A program made the translations under genes and the position numbers. Below, in pieces: positions 22,801 to 26,668 of a DNA stretch of 26,668 nucleotides (position 1 is its first letter; each line of letters begins with the position of its first letter). This stretch comes from a virus. The stretch is from positions 1 through 26,668 of IMG/VR virus record IMGVR_UViG_3300043409_002494; one strand, written 5' to 3'. The notes below the pieces were generated by a model. That model was given only the letters and a program-made list of their open reading frames with translations, was not told where the DNA came from and ran no database searches.

Positions 22801-23159
22801 ACGACAGGCTTGATCCCGCTCGACTGGATGTGGCTGAAGCTATTGCATTCAATGTGCTTACCGTTAAAACTTCGGACACGCTTTACTACATGAGGTTTGA
22901 CCCTTCGGTCAGCCTGAAGCCTAAAGTGATCCCGAAGAGACCGAGTAACACCCTTGCCTCCACGGTTAATAGTTACGATAGCATCACCGGATATACATCC
23001 AGTCGCCATCTGGAGAATTCCAGCCTTATGATCGTCCTCGTAGATCCATGACCTAATCTTATCAATCGCCTCATCCTGATACGGATAAGTCGAAAACTCG
23101 CAATCCATTAACGCAGAATAGGTTAGCTCACGCATAATACCCATGTCCCCCGCATCCAT
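19872..23159 (-). CDS. SF2 DNA/RNA helicase precursor with two inteins
   Basis: A 1095-residue precursor. Removing the two inteins (residues 55-324 and 416-703) leaves a 537-residue DEAD/DEAH-type helicase: YPYQDEAI near 25, Walker A ATG+CGKT (51-54 joined to 325-328), FAVHRTELVKQA (349-360), motif II DE+CHH (414-415 joined to 704-706), VGITATIDRP (727-736), VNCQILTEGFDD (871-882) and QMVGRGTRL (901-909). The C-terminal 100 residues carry two helical repeats typical of phage helicases of this type. It would unwind DNA in phage replication or recombination. Without splicing, both ATP-binding motifs are broken, so the enzyme should be inactive until both inteins leave. The exact start is uncertain: ATG 23159 has a poor SD, and ATG 23135 (residue 9) is an alternative. 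It overlaps the zinc-knuckle gene upstream. Confidence 0.9.
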   Translation of the reverse strand: MDAGDMGIMRELTYSALMDCEFSTYPYQDEAIDKIRSWIYEDDHKAGILQMATGCISGDAIVTINRGGKGVTRSLRDHFRLQADRRVKPHVVKRVRSFNGKHIECNSFSHIQSSGIKPVVRVRFASGRELVCTPDHKILSSNGWIEAKDSPGKSIVVEASQRKSGDRKPKPKKQYRQVNNLYYHPYAGKCVSNRRGKSLRLYRVAYHRLVVESEMNEMPLDKYIECLRTGDLGKSWVYLDPAVTAVHHINGDHTDNRSENLAIMSHQEHWSLEGKQSNHLNIGKTLVETDNVFAVEDAGWIDTYDIVSVDKTSNFIANGVVAHNCGKTVTVGILIRQLIEEGFISRALFAVHRTELVKQAIDTFELCGLMVGREQGSHHGFALGDPHVVCTTIQSMTKRCKRYQPDDFQLIVTDECFPAGTLVDGIPIERICNGDLVATFNESSREIEMKSVKKKLVSVPSELMTVRFSNGSAMTVTPNHPLFSRDRGWVKACDLSPGDMVYGWQMQGVRETDENGLRALSSDMLKRMSGDRFLSKDGSNKPEVCVWSYEVQQSNEEGGGSGEAESQAKGDRLETPSARGEWEGHVGCRKDSVGSDWPDSYYGLNNAGITATLQDSESLQNRFGLQGHSASGRDRRSIAQLDTKKRTGSAKRGLSEFARVESVAFHEQTGDGTFGGLCKGGVTYNLEVEGNNNYFANGVLVHNCHHAGESNKTYSSVYDYFSDAKLVGITATIDRPDGQSLKRFEDVVYSYSLYDAIHDPAGPFLSPVKFVRCSLGVDLRGCKTTGKNGDFAQGDLGRKIQPAIELLANAISKEIEDRKKIIVFMPDVGSSIAMADALKQLGHASDWVSGDKPDRDNTIQRYKNGLTKILVNCQILTEGFDDKPTDCVVLKPTRSRIAYAQMVGRGTRLCKGKSDCLILDFSHTTDMDLIGPSSLTDCETVDSKRAEELVEEGVDLWQAVERAKTERKQRQEIKVPVARLDMTYRRVEINPFELAASLGMSRAMLTNANRFGELATPAQKDFLAKSGMADVNNMTKRQASQLIGQIIDRRNSGLCSIKQLNYLISLGMKPEKARGLQFGQASEAIQKYKGGQHED
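21059..21655 (-). CDS. Vsr/EDxHD-like homing endonuclease, nested in intein 2 in another frame
   Basis: A 198-residue protein read one base out of register with the helicase frame and wholly inside intein 2 (precursor residues 502-701). Its order of parts is that of a homing endonuclease: a Cys4 finger (Cys5, Cys8, Cys23, Cys27), a DNA-binding segment with NNPMKREEVRERQKARLKE, and a nuclease core: KIDLG (Asp121), LAVEIDGQSH (Glu132, Asp134, His138), EQDRRKE (Asp147) and GWKVLRFTN, as in the very-short-patch repair-like EDxHD enzymes described with split inteins and introns. It has its own SD, AGGAG, 9 bases before the ATG. It stops (TAG) three codons before the intein ends. The intein frame stays open through all 199 codons. 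It would cut intein-free helicase genes to spread intein 2. Confidence 0.85.
   Translation of the reverse strand: MDGKCKVCGKQTKMGYGRYRATCSKECQGIDSSLRMAATNRKYASGRMKSNNPMKREEVRERQKARLKEIGWKPPVQGGNGRGMSVAEKTLSDLTGLTPITVLTTQESRQLFKTPNHYKIDLGCKDIRLAVEIDGQSHNSIPRKEQDRRKEACLNSQGWKVLRFTNKQVMEHSEDCAKEVLLITSRLKGTITTLPTAY
21665..21669 (-). promoter_or_regulatory. ribosome binding site of the nested endonuclease
   Basis: AGGAG on the minus strand, 9 bases before the ATG at 21655. It lies within intein codons for the Ser-Pro-Gly-Asp region. Its presence suggests the nested gene is translated independently from the helicase mRNA rather than being a chance open frame. An ATG in the helicase frame just after it encodes an internal Met and may compete. 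Confidence 0.6.
22188..22997 (-). mobile_element. intein 1, HNH-type, in the helicase Walker A motif
   Basis: Residues 55-324 of the precursor (270 residues). It starts with the splice Cys in CISGDAIVTI (block A), has VCTPDHKILSSNGW (block B, T-x-x-H), and ends with DTYDIVSVDKTSNFIANGVVAHN followed by extein Cys325 (blocks F and G; the final His-Asn and +1 Cys are intact). Between them is an in-frame HNH endonuclease motif, HHINGDHTDNRSENL with His266/His269 after it, in place of the more common LAGLIDADG domain. The insertion splits ATG|CGKT of the P-loop. All residues needed for both splicing and DNA cutting appear to be present, so it may be an active homing element. Confidence 0.9.
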
Positions 23160-23541
23160 TGCAATGAGCGATCATAGGATCTTCGCCTGTCCCGTTGCAT
23201 ATCCCACATACCCGCCAACTTCTGGGAGGTCTAACAACTGGGCGTTGCAATCTTGCAAGTAGTGGGCCAGGTGTTTCACCTTCAGCATTGAGCAAACAGA
23301 CCTGAGCCATGTTTAGAAGTTCATTGGCTACCTTATGTAGATATAACCATGCGTTCATATCACATGCAAGAGCAGACCTTTTAGGCTTGGCTAATCGCTC
23401 GTAAATGTACTCGTATTGCCGTTCATCATCATCCTTGTGAGACTCAAAAGCCTCTCGAATCACGCTGACTTTTAACTCTGTCTCAGGCACAGCCTTTTCA
23501 GCGTCCGAAAAAGCATCCCTGATTTTTTGATCTGCGGTCAT
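23128..23541 (-). CDS. hypothetical protein with DnaJ-type zinc knuckles
   Basis: A 137-residue protein from ATG 23541, where a perfect AGGAGG lies 7 bases upstream; a start at 23568 would add nine residues with no good SD. The N-terminal 100 residues are helical and charged (KAVPETELKVSVIREAFESH onward). The C-terminus has two C-x-x-C-x-G-x-G motifs, CGICNGTG and CNGCGGHG, the zinc-binding repeat of DnaJ. DnaJ itself has four; two form one zinc site. Such proteins are common small genes in phage replication blocks and may bind DNA, RNA or a host chaperone. The stop lies inside the helicase start region, so the two are coupled. Confidence 0.65.
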   Translation of the reverse strand: MTADQKIRDAFSDAEKAVPETELKVSVIREAFESHKDDDERQYEYIYERLAKPKRSALACDMNAWLYLHKVANELLNMAQVCLLNAEGETPGPLLARLQRPVVRPPRSWRVCGICNGTGEDPMIAHCNGCGGHGYYA

Positions 23542-23589
23542 GGTTCTGCCTCCTGAAAAGTTGCCCATCCATAGGGCGTTCCCACATCC

Positions 23590-24264
23590 TTAGAAACCGA
23601 ACGTCATGGCGACATTAGGATCTTTTGCAGGGGCTGGAGGTGCGGGTGCTGGTGGAGGTGGAGTGAAGTCCACTTCTGACCCCTTGACCTGTTGACCCAT
23701 GGCAAACGCTGGCTGGCTTAAATTGCCGCCCGTCTTCCGCTTGAACTCTTTGGACTGCATTGCGATCCGAGCCAACCACTCTGGCAGAGAAGCTGTTTCG
23801 TCTTCGTCAACGCACCATGAGTACTCTGCAACCTGTGAATTGAAAGTGCTGGTCGTCGGGAAAACACGGGAGATATTGGAGTAAGTCTCTCCATTCTTTT
23901 TGCTTACGGAGTGGGTGAACACGACAGAAACGAACCTCCCGACAATCGCTTCAATCTTGAACTCACCAGCTTCCGTATTGTTTAGCGGTTTGGCAATCAC
24001 GTTCTCAACCAACCGTCGCAGCTTGGAGGTGGCATACATCGATGCCCCGTAATCATTCCATTTTGTAACTGGCCGACCACCTGTGGTTTCTGGCGGGAAT
24101 TCAAACCCAACCTTAATGATGCGGGAATCTTTCGTGATGCCCTCAAAGGTCTTAGGGTGCGAGCCAACGTCAACGACAGCAAAGATTTTGCCCAGGTGAG
24201 TCCCTTCAGGCATAATGTGTCGAGCTTTCTCGTCAGACTTTGTGTAGTCACTAGCGTAATTCAT
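23590..24264 (-). CDS. probable ssDNA-binding / replication accessory protein
   Basis: A 224-residue protein from ATG 24264 (TGATG overlap with the primase stop; SD AGAGGG). MPEGTHLGKIFAVVDVGSH, then SRIIKVGFEFPPE, GGRPVTKWNDYGASM, LRRLVENVIAK, and IVGRFVSVVFTHSVSKKNG match a phage family that sits in replication blocks and looks like an OB-fold ssDNA-binding protein. The C-terminus has a Pro/Ala-rich linker and ends in TFGF, a short aromatic tip like those of SSBs that bind partner proteins, though here it is not acidic. The family match is by pattern and the function is inferred. Confidence 0.6.
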   Translation of the reverse strand: MNYASDYTKSDEKARHIMPEGTHLGKIFAVVDVGSHPKTFEGITKDSRIIKVGFEFPPETTGGRPVTKWNDYGASMYATSKLRRLVENVIAKPLNNTEAGEFKIEAIVGRFVSVVFTHSVSKKNGETYSNISRVFPTTSTFNSQVAEYSWCVDEDETASLPEWLARIAMQSKEFKRKTGGNLSQPAFAMGQQVKGSEVDFTPPPPAPAPPAPAKDPNVAMTFGF

Positions 24265-25118
24265 CAAATCCCTCTTATTGCCGCCACTGCGGCTTCAACC
24301 GAGTCAAATGCGCGAAGTGCAACCAATGCACCCCAGAAATCCATAGAACCGACACTTGTCCAGACTACCGATCCATCCACTCGCACAGAGGCACTGGGCC
24401 GACTGTCATGCGGGTCACCTGGTCGATAGCAAGGAATCCATCCAGCCTGATTCGGCCTTCCAGCCAGCCTCAAGCCATAACTCTGCAAAATAGAGAGTTT
24501 CTCAGGGATCTCATCGGATGGAGCAAGAGATCGAGACGCAAAAAATGTCAATGAGCCTGTAGAGGCTTGTCTTTTCTGGGTCGTTTTTTCTTCGATTTCA
24601 CTGAGCAACCACTGCGGCGCGATGCCACATTTGCCCGTGAGCGGGTTGACTGAACCCGTCCATTTGTACATTTTCCCAGAGCCGTACTGAGTAGGAGGAC
24701 AAGAGGCAAGTCTTCGGTCACCGAGGACAAGGATCTCTTCGTGTTTTCCACTGCCCTGCCACAGACGCACGTTGGGGATTGGTCGGGTGTACCAATGAGG
24801 TAATCTGAGCCAGATGTGCAAACCGCCCCCGCCAGTAGCAACTTGCCAAGTTCGCGGTAAAGCTGGTCGAGTTTGAAAGTAGTCACGAATCATATCCTGC
24901 GGACCATCCAGGTCCAGTACGAGTAAACGTGATGCCAGCCCTGGCAGTGCAGCAATATTCTTAGGTGATAAATCTTTCATGGCCGACAGTGGAAAACCGC
25001 TCCAGTATTTGGACGTTTGAATCAACGGCATCTTCTGTTCAGAGGACATGGGGACCGTGTTGATCCCGTGATCCTTAAGAATTTTTATCCATCCGAGAGT
25101 GAGTGGATTTTTTCCCAT
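24264..25118 (-). CDS. primase-polymerase (Prim-Pol, archaeo-eukaryotic primase fold)
   Basis: A 284-residue protein from ATG 25118; ATG 25181 would extend it by 21 residues over the csrA gene. The Prim-Pol motifs are present: LVLDLDGP with two catalytic Asp (about residues 69 and 71 from this start), TGGGGLHIWLRLP with the catalytic His, and ASCPPTQYGSGKMYKW, corresponding to the P-P-S-x-H-x-S-G-x-x-Y-x-W motif with Gln-Tyr in place of the usual His. The C-terminal 80 residues (WIPCYRPGDPHDSRPSASV ... GSVVW) look like a degenerate zinc-finger primase segment without its Cys. It would make primers or extend DNA at the phage replication fork with the helicase. It overlaps csrA by 44 bases. Confidence 0.8.
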   Translation of the reverse strand: MGKNPLTLGWIKILKDHGINTVPMSSEQKMPLIQTSKYWSGFPLSAMKDLSPKNIAALPGLASRLLVLDLDGPQDMIRDYFQTRPALPRTWQVATGGGGLHIWLRLPHWYTRPIPNVRLWQGSGKHEEILVLGDRRLASCPPTQYGSGKMYKWTGSVNPLTGKCGIAPQWLLSEIEEKTTQKRQASTGSLTFFASRSLAPSDEIPEKLSILQSYGLRLAGRPNQAGWIPCYRPGDPHDSRPSASVRVDGSVVWTSVGSMDFWGALVALRAFDSVEAAVAAIRGI

Positions 25119-25293
25119 CGTTAGGTCTGCCCACAATCTCGGAACGGGCAATCTGAATATCAAGGTCAGCTTCGATGCCAACCCGAATCTTGTTTAGACC
25201 ACACCTTTCGACATAAAAGACTTTTGCTAAAAGCCTTCCGTCTGGCCCAAAGAAATCAATCGATTCGCCTGGGTTGCGAGTAACTACAAGCAT
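25075..25293 (-). CDS. csrA: CsrA/RsmA-family RNA-binding regulator
   Basis: A 72-residue protein with the CsrA pattern: MLVVTRNPGESIDF at the start (L-T-R-x-x-G-E), a strand region with NKIRVGIEAD, and IQIARSEIV at the end of the core. The two Arg used for RNA contact, Arg6 and the Arg of the A-R-x-E-I block (Arg50), are both present. The extra C-terminal tail is basic. CsrA dimers bind GGA motifs in RNA hairpin loops and block or alter translation. A phage copy may reset host metabolism or time phage gene translation. SD AGGAGG is 7 bases from ATG and is part of a hairpin (next entry), suggesting autocontrol. It overlaps the primase gene. Confidence 0.9.
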   Translation of the reverse strand: MLVVTRNPGESIDFFGPDGRLLAKVFYVERCGLNKIRVGIEADLDIQIARSEIVGRPNDGKKSTHSRMDKNS

Positions 25294-25296
25294 GAA

Positions 25297-25311
25297 TGAT
25301 CCTCCTGATCA
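25297..25311 (-). promoter_or_regulatory. CsrA-type operator hairpin over the csrA Shine-Dalgarno
   Basis: In the csrA leader, TGATC-AGGAG-GATCA is a perfect 5-bp stem with a 5-base loop AGGAG, three bases before the ATG. The loop is the SD itself and presents the A-x-GGA core that CsrA proteins bind in hairpin loops. This is just the form of known CsrA autorepression sites. Identity is by structure and position; binding is inferred. Confidence 0.65.
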
Positions 25312-25318
25312 AAAAATC

Positions 25319-25813
25319 TCAGACAGTGGGTTGATGTGTAAGTCGTTCGGTCATGACCAATGGTCCCACTCGCCCTGCATCCCACAGGTCGGCAAGAGCT
25401 TTACCCTGCTTCTGGAAGTCTGTTTCAGCCCCATCAACAAAGCATTTGTACCAGTGCTTAACCAGACCTTGAGGAGCAACAGCCAGTTCCTGTGACTTCG
25501 CCAGAAGAAAATCCCTGAATGGTTTTTCCGGCTTAATCACAGTGACCTGTGGAACAACCTCCTGCCTGGTAATCTGAGGAGTGGCAGAGACGTTATCCCG
25601 ACCAATTTCCTCGGCAATCTGTTGATCAACAACTTTTTGTACACGGTCGTAAATGCTGCCCAGAAGTTCTGGGAAACGCTCGTCCGTCACCATCCCGAGA
25701 TCGACCGACATTTCAATTTGGCAATTTGCTTCGTACGAGCTAAACTGTGGTCTACCAACCTTTTTGGCAATCCCAGCACGCACCAAAACAACTGCCTGAT
25801 TCTTCAAATCCAT
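25319..25813 (-). CDS. hypothetical protein, first gene of the leftward operon
   Basis: A 164-residue protein from ATG 25813, with GGAG 7 bases upstream; ATG 25846 adds 11 residues but has its G-run too close. Strands (VVLVRAGIAKKV, NCQIEMSVDLGM) and an acidic helical middle (LGSIYDRVQKVVDQQIAEEIG) lead to a C-terminal segment with FRDFLLAKSQELAVAPQGLVKHWYKCF. I do not recognise a family. As the promoter-proximal gene of the replication operon, it may be an early or regulatory protein. Confidence 0.6.
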   Translation of the reverse strand: MDLKNQAVVLVRAGIAKKVGRPQFSSYEANCQIEMSVDLGMVTDERFPELLGSIYDRVQKVVDQQIAEEIGRDNVSATPQITRQEVVPQVTVIKPEKPFRDFLLAKSQELAVAPQGLVKHWYKCFVDGAETDFQKQGKALADLWDAGRVGPLVMTERLTHQPTV

Positions 25814-25867
25814 TACTGGACTCCGTTCGTTAAGACCTCTTGTCATCCCCCAGTTGGGATAGTGGAG

Positions 25868-25894
25868 ATTATCGGGCTACACAAAAAATGTCAA
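25868..25894 (-). promoter_or_regulatory. candidate leftward promoter for the replication operon
   Basis: On the minus strand a perfect TTGACA (25894-25889) is followed after 15 bases by GATAAT (25873-25868, 5/6). The spacer is two bases short of ideal; TAATCT at a 17-base spacing is an alternative -10. Transcription would start near 25860, about 47 bases before the gene at 25813. Confidence 0.45.
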
Positions 25895-26069
25895 CAGTAT
25901 TCCTGAAAAAATTTTCGGATATCCTCTCGCATACTTTAAAAAAGGCAGGAAGTCGCCGTTTCTGCTGATCACTATCTTGTACACCTGCCCCGCCAAACAT
26001 CTGATTTTGCTCTTAATATGAAGGGGTCAACGGGGAGAACACCGCAGAAAAAAATTTTTGACTTTCTTG

Positions 26070-26098
26070 TTGACAATCGATTCTGACCGGACTACTAT
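26070..26098 (+). promoter_or_regulatory. candidate rightward promoter
   Basis: A perfect TTGACA (26070-26075), a 17-base spacer and TACTAT (26093-26098, 4/6). Start of transcription would be near 26105, about 57 bases before the gene at 26162. An inverted repeat sits right at the expected start. Confidence 0.5.
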
Positions 26099-26104
26099 TT
26101 GATT

Positions 26105-26123
26105 GACGCAAACGAATGGCGTC
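26105..26123 (+). promoter_or_regulatory. inverted repeat at the rightward transcription start, possible operator
   Basis: GACGC, nine bases, GCGTC. It lies 6 bases after the -10 of the candidate rightward promoter, where a bound repressor would block initiation. It could also be a 5' hairpin of the transcript. A single copy only; I find no second copy near the leftward promoter. Confidence 0.4.
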
Positions 26124-26161
26124 TTTAACCAACTGTCCCCAATTGGAAGGGTCGTATAGAG

Positions 26162-26419
26162 ATGGCTACATTAAGTTCTGGACCTCGCGTAAATGCCCGT
26201 TCAACCCCTCGGATTCACGAAGGGATCAAAAGGAACTGCATTGAACTATCCGAGCGAGGATTGGTTTTTGAAGGTCGTCAAGTTTCGGCTGAAGCTCTCG
26301 TATCCGCTTTGCTCAAGTGTTACCTGGATCTGTCGATTGATGAGCAAATCCAAATGATGAGACCAGCCCTCAAGGAACTTGAAAAAGAACTTGAGGAAAT
26401 GGATCAAGATTTCTCTTGA
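26162..26419 (+). CDS. small hypothetical protein, possible DNA-binding regulator
   Basis: An 85-residue protein transcribed away from the replication operon. It has a basic N-terminus (RVNARSTPRIHEGIKRN), a middle VFEGRQVSAEALVSALLKCYLDL and an acidic helical C-terminus (RPALKELEKELEEMDQ). The strand-helix-helix order is like ribbon-helix-helix proteins, but no diagnostic residues are clear. Its position opposite the early operon, behind its own promoter and operator-like repeat, is where phages often encode a repressor or switch protein. The SD (GGAAGGG) is about 16 bases upstream, weaker than others here. No family is assigned. Confidence 0.5.
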   Translation: MATLSSGPRVNARSTPRIHEGIKRNCIELSERGLVFEGRQVSAEALVSALLKCYLDLSIDEQIQMMRPALKELEKELEEMDQDFS

Positions 26420-26444
26420 CAGTCAGGTGACGAAACCGTAATTT
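26416..26444 (+). promoter_or_regulatory. weak promoter candidate at the end of the small gene
   Basis: A perfect TTGACA (26416-26421) overlapping the stop codon is followed after 17 bases by TAATTT (26439-26444, 3/6). The -35 is good and the -10 poor. It would transcribe the right edge of the window. Confidence 0.25.
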
Positions 26445-26453
26445 CACTCTTGT

Positions 26454-26474
26454 CCCGTCGAGCTGTTCGGCGGG
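26454..26474 (+). other. 8-bp hairpin downstream of the small gene
   Basis: CCCGTCGA (26454-26461), loop GCTGT, TCGGCGGG (26467-26474): eight pairs including one G-U. There is no T-tract after it, so it is a poor intrinsic terminator; it may be a structured RNA element, a protein site or a 3' stabiliser. The rest of 26420-26604 shows no gene I can support. Confidence 0.4.
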
Positions 26475-26604
26475 AATCCCAACGACCCAGATTTGCCCAA
26501 TACGTTCCAGGCACTTGACTGACGCTCAGGTTGTGTCTCCACAGAGCCTTATCCTTCAGCCAAGCATGTTCATCTTACTTTGAGATAACAAATGCTGACA
26601 CTGG

Positions 26605-26668
26605 ATGAAAGCATATTGGCAGAGAATGCGAGCAATTCCTATGGACGGACGTAACGAACCATTCTATC
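26605..26668 (+). CDS. possible start of a gene cut by the window edge
   Basis: A frame from ATG 26605 (MKAYWQRMRAIPMDGRNEPF...) stays open to the end of the window, 21 codons. No SD of note. Too short to recognise; it is listed as a possible partial gene only. Confidence 0.2.
   Translation, partial: MKAYWQRMRAIPMDGRNEPFY

Larger units (their letters stand above)
25847..26161. promoter_or_regulatory. divergent intergenic control region
   Basis: A 315-base AT-rich gap between the leftward replication operon and a small rightward gene, without a coding frame I can support. It holds a leftward promoter candidate near its left end, a rightward one near its right end, a perfect GACGC/GCGTC inverted repeat just downstream of the rightward -10, and a wide GGCAGG (25944-25949) / CCTGCC (25984-25989) inverted repeat in the middle. 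This is the usual form of a phage early control region, and an origin cannot be excluded. Confidence 0.55.

Noticed and set aside
21999-23051. Plus-strand frames opposite the Walker A side of the helicase and intein 1
   Set aside because: Antisense to a clearly coding intein and helicase; product patterns are not protein-like and no SD is seen.
25119-25181. Longer primase start at 25181
   Set aside because: It would overlap csrA by 107 bases with residues unlike the Prim-Pol N-terminus; ATG 25118 fits the family start better.
26420-26604. Possible tRNA or structured RNA after the small gene
   Set aside because: One 8-bp hairpin is present, but I cannot build a tRNA cloverleaf with T-loop and anticodon stem.

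Overview
This window looks like part of a tailed bacteriophage genome (or a prophage) of the siphovirus type. It has an HK97-fold capsid module, a head-tail connector set, a tail-tube protein, tail assembly chaperones and an 898-residue tape measure. I see no tail sheath or contractile baseplate genes. There is no rRNA, tRNA, CRISPR array, transposase or clear integrase. The host cannot be named from sequence alone. Strong Shine-Dalgarno (SD) sites, a CsrA homologue, ThyX and Cys-rich C-x(n)-C proteins would fit a Gram-negative or planctomycete-like host, but that is a weak inference. The terminase and portal are not in the window.

Region 1 (1-3317, rightward): the end of a staphylococcal-nuclease-like gene, then a tightly overlapping run of small membrane or secreted proteins and a papain-family cysteine protease. 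This could be a lysis or host-interaction cassette. Region 2 (3319-17055, rightward): virion genes in the usual order. These are prohead protease, major capsid protein, a candidate decoration protein, a UUCG hairpin, connector and neck proteins, tail tube, chaperone pair with a likely -1 frameshift site, a large unknown protein, tape measure, two distal tail proteins (the second ending in a PKD domain) and a Cys-rich protein. Region 3 (25813 down to 17219, leftward): a replication and metabolism operon convergent with the virion genes. It holds an unknown protein, CsrA, a primase-polymerase, an SSB-like protein, a zinc-knuckle protein, an SF2 helicase, small proteins, ThyX and a RuvC-like resolvase. 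Region 4 (25814-26161): a divergent control region with candidate promoters in both directions. Region 5 (26162-26668): a small rightward gene and a mostly non-coding end.

The most unusual structure is in the helicase gene (19872-23159). It carries two inteins, one splitting the Walker A motif (ATG|CGKT) and one splitting the DEAH-box motif (DE|CHH). The first has an in-frame HNH endonuclease. The second contains, in a different reading frame with its own SD, a complete 198-codon Vsr/EDxHD-like homing endonuclease with an N-terminal Cys4 finger. That gene is overprinted on the intein, including its C-terminal splicing blocks. A second notable point is that the phage csrA SD lies exactly in the loop of a perfect 5-bp hairpin (TGATC-AGGAG-GATCA), the expected form of a CsrA autorepression site. 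A third is a perfect X XXY YYZ slippery heptamer at the tail chaperone overlap.
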